Source of the DNA: Astropecten irregularis
Lineage: Eukaryota; Echinodermata; Asteroidea; Paxillosida; Astropectinidae
Assembly: GCA_963971285.1 (NCBI GenBank)
Contig: OZ020244.1
Location: forward strand, 33,232,001 to 33,296,000
Direction of reading: 5' to 3'
DNA: 64,000 nt
Each line of letters opens with the position of its first letter. The stretch's first letter is position 1. The translations under genes were made by a program, and so were the position numbers. This document shows positions 49,201 to 58,941 of the stretch, piece by piece. Under the pieces are notes generated by a model. The model was not told the origin of the DNA. It ran no database searches and worked only from the letters and a program-made list of their open reading frames with translations.

Positions 49201-51584
49201 GTTTTATACACAAAAACTGGGAGCCAAGGATGATGTTCAGTATAGTAGTATGTTCGTTGTTCGTTATAGCAGCATTCCACTGTGATCAATTCTTCATCTC
49301 TTTGTATTTCTTAAAGGTTATATCATACTTTGGTTTTTATCAAAGGAATACAGATTTATGGACAAAAATATCAAGACAGATACAGTAACAGTCATCTGTG
49401 AAAATTTCAGTCCCATACAGTGCCCACTTTTTGAGAAAACAGTGACAAACAGCCACATTATTTCTTCAGTCTTTTCTCTTTTCATTTTGATCTTTTAAAA
49501 GATTTTCGGTCGTTGTTTTACTGATTTCTGGACAAATACACCATTTCAGGCGGAAACATTTTAATGGTATGTTTCTACCACCACCATCTTCATACCAGTT
49601 TAAGTTATACGTAAATCTTTAAAACATTTCTGTTTTGCTTTCTTACCAAAGTATGATACTACCTTTAAAGCCAGTTAACAATCTTGGGATGAAATGCTGA
49701 GAGAAAAAGTGATGTTTGAAATTGGAAATGAGAAGAAAGTATCTATTTGTTTGTTTTTCTTTTCCAGATTCTTCTTGAGCCCGCAACACGTTGACCCAGC
49801 CCAAGCTGTGCAGATTCATGTTGACGTACAAGCCCGACAGTCGGTAGCCATCCACTGGGGCACATTTGTGCTGGGAAAAGAGGTAGGCTAACAGTCTAAC
49901 CAAAAAATTGTGTGAGAATGTAACTTCCCGCACAGATCTTCTTAAAGGTAGTATCATACGTTGGTTTTTATCAAAGAAATATAGATTCATGGGCAAAAAT
50001 ATCAAGGAAGATACAGTAACAGTAATCTTTGAAAATTTCATTCCCATACGATGCCATACGATTTTGAAAAAAAAAACAGCGAAAAACAGCCACAGTATTC
50101 CTTAAGTCTTTTCTCTTTCATTTTTGATCTTTTAAAAGATCAAAAAGATTTTCGGTCGTTGTTTTACTATAAATTTCTTGATAAACACACCATTTCAGGC
50201 TGAAACATTTTAAAGGTATGTTTCTACCACCACCATCTTCATAGCCTGTAAGTTATACATGAATCTGTGAACATTTCTGTTTTGATCTCTTACCAAAGTA
50301 TGATACTACCTTTAATAAGATTTATAGTTTGAATGCACATTGCATATTGTGAGAATGAATTCAACTTCATTTGATGTAATAATAGAGCTACTGTGACTGT
50401 GATTGGTCTGAGGTTTTAGATCAGACAGAGACAAATAGTTCCTCTTTGAGTGATTTGAAGCCAGATTTTCGCTTGGCCAGGACCTGGAAGTTGGGGATTC
50501 CAAATGTGGCTGAAAAAACATTCTTTCTCAACTTAATTCACAATCTTTGGCAGTTTTAAATTTGAAAGTGAAATAGGGTTTCCAAAGCAGCTACAGTAAT
50601 GGGGTGTCCAAAGCAACAAACAGGGTGTGTAAACCAGTAAACAGGGTGTCTTAATCATTAAATCAGGAACACAGGGTGTCCTAAATATACCCAGATATCC
50701 CTTTGGCTACAGTCTTGTTTATGGAAGGTGACCATATTTTGTTGAGATGATCCGGGGACAGTGATCCGTGTTCTGGGGGAGGGGTATTATTTTGAAAAAA
50801 TGTTGAATCCAGATGGTGCCTACATGCAAAATGGTGGCATCTATGGACATCTTGTCCAGTTGACATGAGTGGGTTACATCACTTTACAATGTCTTTGGCG
50901 GTTGTCTTGAATACTTCTCTGAAGAATCGATCTTCTTCAGCACAGCATTTGTGTTCAGTTGTTTTCTTTATTTAGGACAATTATAATTTGCGGGGGCATT
51001 TCATCGAATTGGGAACATTTTCGGGGACAATTTTTCATCGGGGACGGCACTGTCAAATCGGGGACTGTCCCCGGAAATCGGGGACGTCTGGTCACCTTAG
51101 TTTATGGTAGTTTGCAGGGCTTTTTGCAGATCATTTCAGAGGTACAGAGAATAATTCGGATTTATGGAAAATCTGCAGAATTTGCGGTGCCAAGGCACAG
51201 ACAGTCACTTATCCATCAGGAATGAGATTGACCTATGATTAAAATGTCTCAAAACAGCAGACAGGGAGCATAAAAGCTCTGAAATCTGAAAATCTCCTAT
51301 ACTTTAATACACAGCCTGTGAGGATAAAAAATCTGAAATCCAAAAACAAAAAAATCTGAAAACAGATTTTAATCTGAGAAATCTCATCCCTGATCCATGA
51401 ACATGAATCTTGTATTCTTTTAACTGGATTGGATGTTTCTGTATCCCCTGTGCAGCATTATCTTGCTCCGAAGGAGGACCTGAAGATAGCCCTGGAGGAG
51501 AAAGGTCTGCTGGACCTAGATTTCTTCACGATGAAGCACGGCGAAACAAGACTAGTGGCATCGGAAGACGACATTACACCATGA
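45127..51584 (+). CDS. NAPEPLD: NAPE-PLD, N-acylphosphatidylethanolamine-specific phospholipase D with long N-terminal extension
   Basis: Role (known for the family): zinc metallo-hydrolase of the metallo-beta-lactamase fold at membranes; it cleaves N-acyl-phosphatidylethanolamine to N-acylethanolamines such as anandamide plus phosphatidic acid. Seen: coding exons 45127-46233, 47148-47785, 49768-49882, 51456-51584 (662 codons plus stop TGA). Zinc-site residues are all present: HTHYDH (453-458), SQHW (519-522), AGDTGYC (550-556) and AIHWGTF (609-615). QHVDP (588-592), next to bile-acid-contact residues in the human enzyme, is also kept. Homology starts at [10 protein letters not shown] (about 336); human NAPE-PLD has its GRFVNPW near residue 62, so this protein carries about 275 extra residues, acidic and Ser-rich, low complexity, with no recognised domain. 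A cytosolic or membrane-peripheral enzyme is expected; no signal peptide or membrane segment is seen. It is divergent to GRIPAP1, about 9.3 kb away. Confidence 0.96.
46464..46690 (+). repeat. Possible MITE in NAPE-PLD intron
   Basis: AATGGCGTACCTAGTAGG start resembles the CAGTGGCGTATCTAG end at 12373; GGGGCACGTGCCGCAGGCCC palindrome inside. The far end near 46690 is unclear. Confidence 0.4.
47148..47785 (+). CDS. NAPEPLD: NAPE-PLD exon with the metallo-beta-lactamase core
   Basis: 638 nt, phase 0 to 2. Encodes residues 370-581: [21 protein letters not shown], the HTHYDH zinc motif, [19 protein letters not shown] and AGDTGYC. Markedly higher G+C than the introns, mainly at third positions. 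Confidence 0.97.
48182..48963 (+). mobile_element. PIF/Harbinger-type MITE, 782 bp, in NAPE-PLD intron
   Basis: Ends GGCCGATTTCACGAAACGCT and CGAGTTTCGTGAAATCGGCC with CTG duplicated (48179-48181, 48964-48966). Subterminal words GACGCGTC and TCTTAGG repeat at both ends. The terminal sequence and CTG target equal those of 19099-22599, so a shared transposase is likely. Confidence 0.75.
49091..49283 (+). mobile_element. MITE with CAGTGGAACG ends
   Basis: CAGTGGAACGCCGCTATAAC and GTTATAGCAGCATTCCACTG are paired ends of a form common in mariner/pogo elements. A one-ended relative lies at 23970-24060. Confidence 0.65.
49316..49664 (+). mobile_element. MITE family A, intact
   Basis: AGGTTATATCATACTTTGG to CCAAAGTATGATACTACCT, with TTAA on both sides (49312-49315, 49665-49668). 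TTAA duplication is typical of piggyBac-type insertion, though the ends lack the CCC start of classic piggyBac. Confidence 0.8.
49768..49882 (+). CDS. NAPEPLD: NAPE-PLD third coding exon
   Basis: 115 nt, phase 2 to 0. Encodes [20 protein letters not shown] and [14 protein letters not shown], parallel to human QHVDPEEAVRIH...SVAIHWGTF. Flanked on both sides by copies of the same TTAA-flanked MITE (49316-49664 and 49946-50311). Confidence 0.96.
49946..50311 (+). mobile_element. MITE family A, intact
   Basis: AGGTAGTATCATACGTTGG to CCAAAGTATGATACTACCT, TTAA at 49942-49945 and 50312-50315. Confidence 0.82.
50725..51099 (+). mobile_element. Inverted-repeat element U
   Basis: AAGGTGACCATATTTTG and GGACGTCTGGTCACCTT ends; GGGGACAGT, CGGGGACAAT and GTCCCCGG words repeat inside. 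Confidence 0.6.
51456..51584 (+). CDS. NAPEPLD: NAPE-PLD last coding exon
   Basis: Encodes [18 protein letters not shown] then [11 protein letters not shown] and stops at TGA (51582-51584). It matches the human C-terminus (HYLEPPVKLNEALERYGL...DFFVLKHGESR). Confidence 0.96.
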   Translation, partial: HYLAPKEDLKIALEEKGLLDLDFFTMKHGETRLVASEDDITP

Positions 51585-52679
51585 CAGGAAAAAGAGAGTA
51601 TAAACCGGAGTAAGGAATAATCTTCCCAATGCAGTGTTACGAACGGAATTTCTCTCACGATATAATAACATATTGCTGCAATTTTGCTCAACAGGAAAAC
51701 TCTGTATACTGAAATATGTATGTATCATAAAGGGTTGAGGTAAGGAAGGCCTGATTTCTCAAACCTGGTTGGATCTTTCTGAAAAGCTCAAAGAGACCGG
51801 ACAGAATAGAATCCAATACACATATGAGAAGATCCAAACATGGTGTAGAAAGGTTATGAAGGAGTTTTTTTCAGCTTCATGGGTGACCTTGGCTTTTGAG
51901 TATTCATCAATCATTATTGACTCCCCCTGAAGAAAAACAATCAAATAACGAAATCCTACTTATTATTAACCATTAATCCTATGAAATCCTATTTAAGTAT
52001 GAGTTACGTGGCACCGAAAAAGTGTTTACAAGTTTATGGCAAATTGAACAAGGAGGGGGTTCCATAGAAAAATGTAGAGTATTTTTTCCCCCTCTTTTGT
52101 TCATTTTTTTTGCGTTTTTTTGTTGTTGTTTGTTTTGTTTGCTTGGTGTTTGTGTTGGTCAACAGCGCAGCGTGCTGCAAAACTGATAACATGATGTACT
52201 TTGGCTTTCTGATAAACTTCAATTTGTTGACTCGGTGTGTGGGAAGTTGGGAACTAATTTTGATAGAGCTCTCAAAAAAGACAGAGCACTACATATTTGC
52301 TCAGTATAAAAACCATCATGCTTCTGAAAGGCTCGTGTAAATAAGTCTGAACCTTTCCGTCCTAAAATAGCTAAATTGGTGCAATAATACATATTTGTTT
52401 GAAAAGGAAGTGCAGTGCAACCATAATTATTCTGAATTTGTTTGATTTTATAGAGGCCGAAATGTATTAACGAAAGAGCAGAATTAACAAAGAGCAGTAG
52501 TTATTTGATGACTAATTTATGTTGAATCAATTGGAAAATATTTCATTGTAAAGTGACAGCCGTTCAGAAGTCAAACTGTTCCCCACCCACTTTCACTTTC
52601 ATACTCTTCCCCCTTTTCACTTTCACCTTATTTTGTCATTTTTGTTTTGTGTGTGTCAGTTGATCAATTCCCAAACTTA

Positions 52680-53012
52680 AAGGTACATGTACTGTCAAAC
52701 TTTTGTAACATATACCTGAACATAAATCTTCACTGTATTTACTTATAACTTATAGGATATGCCTGAAGTGCTGTATTTGTTGAAAAAAAGAGAATAGCTA
52801 ATGACCAGAAACAATTTTGATCATTCAAAGATAAGAAAATAACGGTGAAAAGATTTTGTTTAAATTCCGTGGGCGTTTTTCACTGTTTTCTCAAGAAGTA
52901 TATGGGCACCATGACTGGAAATTTCACATATGACTGTTGCAGTATCTTCCTTGATATATTTGCTCATGAATCTGCATTTCTTTGACAAGTATGATATTAC
53001 ATGTACCTTTTA
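52680..53012 (-). mobile_element. MITE family A, old copy
   Basis: TTAAAGGTACATGTACTGTC start and AGTATGATATTACATGTACC end; internal GTTTTCTCAAGAAGTATATG shows reverse orientation. Confidence 0.5.
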
Positions 53013-53405
53013 GAAAATAAGGATGGACAGTTACACCGTAAACGTAAGCATTCTTTGTTTACACTATCGTGAAGACCTGAAAAATCATTTTCTATCTGAA
53101 ACTGAAATTTCACGGTCTTTTAACTAACATTGCAAACCAAACGATGCTGTTGATAAGAGAAAATTTGCAAAAACATTCAAAATTGAATGTTTGTGTTCAC
53201 AAACGTAAGTAGAATAGGAATGCCGAACTTATTACAAACTATTTTTTTTAAACAGATGTGCCTTATTCTCCAAGTTATACAGCTTCAGATGGATGTACAT
53301 ACACTGAATTTTGCAGCCTGAAATTGAACCTACATGTACATATACCTGATTTTTGAGTGTGTGTGTTATTTTGAAAGTTGAATTTGTCAGACGTTCTTCG
53401 CTTAA

Positions 53406-53744
53406 AGGTAGTATCATACTTTGGTAAGAAACCAAAACAGAAATGTTCACAGATTTACGTATAACTTCCAGGGTATGAAGATGGTGGTGGTAGAAGCATA
53501 CCGTTAAATTGTTTTCGCCTGAAATGGTGTATTTATCCAGAAATTAGTTAAACAACAGCCGAAAATCTTGTTGACCTTTTAAAAGATCAAAAATAAAAGA
53601 GAAAAGACTTAAGAAATACTGTGGCTGTTTTCACTGTTTCCACTGGGACTGAAATTTTCACTGATGACTGTTACTGTATCTGTCTTGATATTTTTGCCCA
53701 TGAATCTGTATTTCTTAGATAAAAACCAAAGTATGATACTACTT
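53406..53744 (-). mobile_element. MITE family A, reverse orientation
   Basis: AGGTAGTATCATACTTTGG to CCAAAGTATGATACTACTT, TTAA at 53402-53405 and 53745-53748. Confidence 0.8.
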
Positions 53745-54387
53745 TTAACAGATCGCCAATCTTAATTTCAAAATTGTGTAGATTTTGCAATGTAACCAAC
53801 AGCATACATGTAAGAAGCAGGGACTATTGCATGGGAAGATTTACATGCTAATGCTGCCTAGTATTGTGAAATTGGTCCCAATGTTCGTATGGGTATAGCA
53901 CAATTCACAGTGCATGTAGGTGTGCACACACTTGGGTAATGACATCTACAAGAAAAAAAACAGAAATCAAAATTATTTGACAATTCAAAGACCATTCTCC
54001 CAACTGTGATTCACTGGTAGCATGCCATCCAAAAATTAATCTCTTTTTATTTGTAAATTCAGCTGGCATAAATATTATTTAAAAAGTTTTTATTGCATAA
54101 TCATGTATTGTAAAATATAAATCTTGTATTATGATCACTAATTTAATCAAATTAATTGAAAAATATAGAAAATATTAACAAAATATTCTTTAAAAATGTG
54201 GGCTGTTGTGCAATTAGTAATAGATATACTTCAAAGTGACAGATATAGTTTCTTTCGATATTTGCATTGGTTGAATAAAGCAGAAAGTGTGTTTTCATTA
54301 ACGAATGTGGCCCTCTACTTGATTTACTTTCTAACATGTGAATGCGCGTCTTGGTATTGCGTACAGAATGTTCAAGGAGTGGACTAT

Positions 54388-54629
54388 GGGCGTTTTCGAA
54401 ACGGAGGCTTAGGCTCAGGCTCAGGCTCCAGCTCTGACATCCATATGCTGAAATTATAGGTTGTGGCTTTTCATTGAAGCTCAAACTCTGTTTTCCTTTT
54501 CAAACCAAAGAATCTACTTCAGAACCGCAGCCAAAAGTCTCTATTTTGATGCCCGTTGTTTTGGAATGGATTCACGAAATGGAGCCGGAGCCTGAAACGG
54601 AGCCTGAGCCTCCGTTTCGAAAACGCCCT
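54388..54629 (+). mobile_element. MITE family J, best copy
   Basis: Ends GGGCGTTTTCGAAACGGAGG and CCTCCGTTTCGAAAACGCCC, flanked by TAT on both sides (54385-54387, 54630-54632). Confidence 0.78.
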
Positions 54630-54693
54630 ATGTATGCTTAAAACACTTCAAAACTAGTCGGTCACAAGAGGGCGCCCTTTGGGTTTCTTTACG

Positions 54694-55166
54694 GGTGCAC
54701 CACACTAAATAAACTCCCATTGCCCTTAGTGTAAAATCCCTCAACTTCACAGTTCAAAAAACCCCATCCAGAAGTTTCTCAGTTGTTGGTGCAATAGTGT
54801 AAATGATAGTGTGAACTCTCATCTACCCAATTCTTTTCAATTTTTGGATGGGTAACCGATTGGATTTTTTGCTAATTGCCCCAAGAAAAAAACACCCCCG
54901 AAATGTCCTTCTTCCGTAACCGACTTGCTACGAGTTTTCATGAAGCCACGTTTAAGACAATGTAGGACCGGATTTGAAACCAAAATATCTCAAGTCTCCA
55001 CAACAGGATGAAGAACTGAACCCCCATGTTGTCATAACCAGTCAAAATTACACAATATATTAATTGCACGACCCCCCAAATTGCATATTTAAAAAACATT
55101 TGAGGGTACACATTATGATAATCAGCTCGGCGCATTGATTTTTGAGCTATTTAGTGTGGTGCATCC
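54694..55166 (+). mobile_element. MITE K, about 473 bp
   Basis: GGTGCACCACACTAAATA and the complement of GGATGCACCACACTAAATA as ends. Confidence 0.65.
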
Positions 55167-56092
55167 TTACTTTGGAAGCCAGTCCATGTGGAACGATGTT
55201 TTTTTTCGACCTCGCATCTAACTAGCTTTGGGGTCTGTCAGCGGTTTGGATATTTACAACTTCGTATATGGAGGAATGACAGCCTTTTCGCTACCAAACT
55301 TCGGGGCATACACGAACCGAACTTTTTAGGTGAACAAGTTACACAATGATGTAGTTCATTTAATAGTGGTTGACCTACTTTCAAGATGGCGATTAGTGAG
55401 TTCTCGGCCACTATGAAGTTATGACTAACTCGGCACTGCAGTCCTGCGTTTCTTGGACCCTCTATTCGGTGAGTCATTTTTGGTTTAAAATTTTTAGTCT
55501 TATTGACTTTTAGTCCTTTAGACCACATACATCTGCAGTGTTCATCCACCAAGTTGGTTTCGCTTTTACATTAATTTACATATTAAAGTAAGTTATGGCC
55601 TCACTAGTATAGTACTATATACTAGTACTGACACTAGACATCTTTGTATCCGCCTGCTCAGAATTTTTACGTGCCTATGTATGGCCTATACTCATGGCTT
55701 GTTTCACAGTACTTTCACAATATTCCTATAAGACAAGATATTAATATTCTTTCAGTCACCAAACTAGATCTCGTCACGGTACGGTAATGTTTGTGTTGAT
55801 ATCCATTTGCCGGCAAACTAAAATGTAAAGCCGGTTGGCAGGGTTTCGACATAAAAAAAAAAAAAAAACAGTGCCCACTCATTACAAAAATGGGTATGAT
55901 TGTGACTCATTTTCTCTGTGAAAACAGCATTCAAAATACCAGAAACTAGGAAATATTAATAGAAAAGTGTTGCCAAATCAAAAAGGAAATGATTGCGAAG
56001 TTAACGGTTTCCGGCCGTGCGGTGTCAGGGTGGCAGTGATCGCATTCCCGAATGCAATTTTTGATATCGACGGAACTTAATATAATAATATA

Positions 56093-57148
56093 GGTTTTCC
56101 CGGTCATTTTCGGCAAATGAGCGGCCAATTTCATTTTCACGCATTCGTGTTGACGTGATTTTGCCTCCTCAGTTGAAACCGTCATTCGATTTCACTTTGA
56201 TGCATCCGTATTTAGTAGCATAGCATTCAATTAAAATCAACAATCGTTCAGTTTAGCCATGCAAAATCGGCATTCAATTTAGCAGGGTAACCGCAAACAA
56301 CGATTTATACCAGATCGTTACTTACGTTTTCGTTTTGAGACAACCAATTTCGCAAAATGAGCAAACAAATGCAAACCCCTTTATTGCAATGTATTGCAAT
56401 GGTGTCGCATCTCATCATCCGTTTTGAAATGAGTAGCCCCTCCTCTGACCAGCCTCTCTCTTCGTCCGGATCTCAAATACGTTGCGACAATGCCACCTGT
56501 TTAATTCTTTGTATCTTTTGTCGTTTTCTCTTTTCCATTAATTTCTATATTTCTTTGATTTGTTATTTCTTTATTTACTGGCTTGCATCTGATTAAGTTT
56601 CAAGAGAGGATTGGTGCCATGGATGTATTGAAAATCATGGTGTTGATGTTCACATTTACTACACGCTCAATGTATTCTAAATCATTCGAATGCATAAATC
56701 ATCCGTAAACGTTAGATATTCTCTCATACAGCCACCGTAAAGCCATTATTTTCGAGGATTTTTCAATTACATGTACAAACAATTGTTGGCAGTGTACATC
56801 ACAAAAGTGATTTCCATATAAGAAGTGAACCATTTCATACCCTTTTTATTGCAGACAGAACGCTAAATTTGCTGAACAAGTCACAAAAATGACTGCCCCA
56901 AAACGAATTCGAATGACCAAGCGCACGCTGTCAAAAGCCGTTGCGAATTTGAATGCTGTTCGAATAGAATTTTAAATTGAAAGGCGATTCTATTTACATG
57001 TAATCGCCTGAACCTTGTGAACATTTGCTTGCACATAAAATGAAATCGAATGACTATTTTGAGGTGCCTTGCAGTTTCACGCGAAATGGAATGACGCAGC
57101 GTTTAAATTGTCCGCTCTTTTGCCGAAAATGACCGGGAAAACTTTTAA
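56093..57148 (+). mobile_element. About 1.05-kb inverted-repeat element S
   Basis: TTTTCCCGGTCATTTTCGGC (56096 on) and GCCGAAAATGACCGGGAAAA (57123 on) pair, and similarity continues inward about 100 bp at lower identity. CATTCGATTTCA and similar words recur inside. Confidence 0.6.
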
Positions 57149-57260
57149 TAATAATAATAATACATAGGATTTGTATAGCGCACTTTCCATATTAATTAGA
57201 TGATCTGCTCAAGGCGCTTGGTATATGTACGAATACGATCCATCATAAGATCTAGAGGTG
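57149..57260 (+). repeat. Short interspersed repeat with TAGCGCAC
   Basis: AATAATAATAATACATAGGA, TTTGTATAGCGCACTTTCC and CTCAAGGCGCTTGG, a repeat type I recall as common in marine deuterostomes. It adjoins element S. Confidence 0.45.
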
Positions 57261-57713
57261 CGATACAATACAATGTGCAATCATGACTAGAATGTACAGA
57301 ACATAATAAACAGATTTAAAAGAAGGACGTTAAAAGGGTGACATGTATACAACTGCCAGTGCCATGATAAAGCGAACGAGTGCAATAGTAACAAAGCTCT
57401 GGTATGCTCACTTTACTAATGACGGATAGTTCATAGATTTCTTTGAATTTTTTTAAAAAACATATACAACTTTATAGATTATAATTTCCGAATCAGGAGT
57501 AACAATTGCAGTTTTGGTTAATATCATTAATTGAAGATTTTAAAAAATCGGCAAAGATATATACAAATGTGTGTAGTAAAAATGTGTACGGTCATAAAAA
57601 TGCATAAAAATTATAATATGTTGGTTTCACCACGCTTTAAAAAAATATCGTCATAAAAATGTTCCTCTCAAAACAATATTCCTCTCAATATTCCTCCCAG
57701 AAAATTGTAGCAG

Positions 57714-57719
57714 TTTATT
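57714..57719 (-). terminator. Candidate polyadenylation signal for the EGF/PPxY gene
   Basis: AATAAA on the minus strand, about 375 nt downstream of the stop codon at 58094. Position is plausible for a 3' UTR, but the region is AT-rich and the hexamer may be chance. Confidence 0.35.
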
Positions 57720-58093
57720 ATTTTTATATACAGAATGTGTAAAAATGTTGGCGCTCACCAGTCATCTTGTGTGAAGAGTTCTGGTGTAAAGAAATATTGT
57801 AGTTATGATCTGTGTGTGTGCAGGAGGAATTGAATGATTATCTTTAGCGCTGCACCGTGTACAGTATGTCTCCACATTTGGTGAAAATCCGACACCCAAA
57901 GTATAGGCCAAGACCTGGAGTTGTTTGGATGTTTAAGTGACAGTGGATCCTTTCTTTGCTCTTGCAGAGGAATGATGCCTTCAGTTTTAATCTGCATTTC
58001 TACATCAGAATCCCATACTTCTTGGGTTCAGTCAGTCGGAATCAGATGGGCATGGATGTAGGGGCTTTCTGGATCAGAGAACTGATTACTTCG

Positions 58094-58941
58094 TCACAAG
58101 GATGTACCGCTGATGGTGACACTGTCGACACATCCAGCTTCTTGGGTAGAAGGGAGTGTTACTGTGCCATCCACATCAATACAAACATCAGACTCTGGCA
58201 TTCCTCGTATTGCACTTGCACCTGATGATGATGACTGCTTTATACTTTCCTGGTCTTCACTCGAATGACACAGGGTTGTGTCGGTTGCGTCTACCTCCAC
58301 ATGGAACTCTGCCCCATGCCTTGTTAATATTTCATTCGTTAATGAAAACTGTGTATGTTCAGAACCACAGTGCTGTGTTTCATTCAGAGGTGATTGAGAT
58401 GTGTTTTCGTAGCCTTCTTGGGTAGAAGGAGGTGGTAGTCTGTCCTCTGTATCAATCACAATCTCCACATCAGGCTCTGAAATCATTGATATTGCGACTG
58501 GAGGAGTTTCTGATTGTGAAAGTGCATCTTCAGAGCTTCCTTGATTTGATGATAGCCGACGTTGGTCTTCAGCGTTCCTGCTGTTGACAACTGGAGACGC
58601 CGCACACTCATCACCGACCCTCGAAGTGGACGCCCCCTCAGCAACTTCCCCACGCACGTCACCTGCTGCCGAGGACAGACGCGCAAATGAGGCAGATTTG
58701 ATCAAGTTGATCAGATCATCGTAGTGCGGAGGGAGATCGGTGTAGTCGATGGCCGATGAGGTCCAGATGGTGTTTTGGACCGTGCCCGAGATGGCGATGG
58801 GGTTGCTGTGGACGGCTTGGTCGTAGTCTGGTGGGTCGTCGTGCTCAGGGATGCCGTCGTTTGCCTCCCTTTCCTGGCGGCGGCGGGCTCTCTCTGTAGC
58901 CCTTGTCTCTCGGCGCCGTCGCCTTCTCGCTTTGGCTCTCC
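58094..58941 (-). CDS. EGF/PPxY membrane protein, exon 4 (cytoplasmic tail, stop)
   Basis: 848 nt, phase 1 to stop TGA at 58094-58096. Starts with an Arg-rich stop-transfer, then DDPPDYDQAVH and YTDLPPHYDDLI, then an acidic tail. The tail holds two degenerate internal copies of a motif of the form SEPDVEIVIDTE...LPPPSTQEG / SDVCIDVDGTVTLPSTQEAG (about residues 240-275 and 335-365), an internal duplication. Confidence 0.88.

Larger units (their letters stand above)
51585..57713. other. NAPE-PLD 3' UTR and convergent intergenic DNA
   Basis: No coding exon found. The 3' UTR end of NAPE-PLD cannot be placed; an AATAAA at 54274-54279 is the clearest hexamer but lies 2.7 kb away. It holds MITEs A, J and K, a 1-kb inverted-repeat element and a short repeat. 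51.6-52.65 and 55.2-56.05 kb show nothing clear. Confidence 0.55.

Noticed and set aside
54274-54279. AATAAA as NAPE-PLD polyadenylation signal
   Set aside because: 2.7 kb after the stop codon with several mobile elements in between; cannot be separated from chance.
58094-58705. Separate single-exon gene starting at an internal Met
   Set aside because: The frame extends upstream to a clean acceptor at 58941 and joins the TM exon in phase, so the internal Met is not the start.
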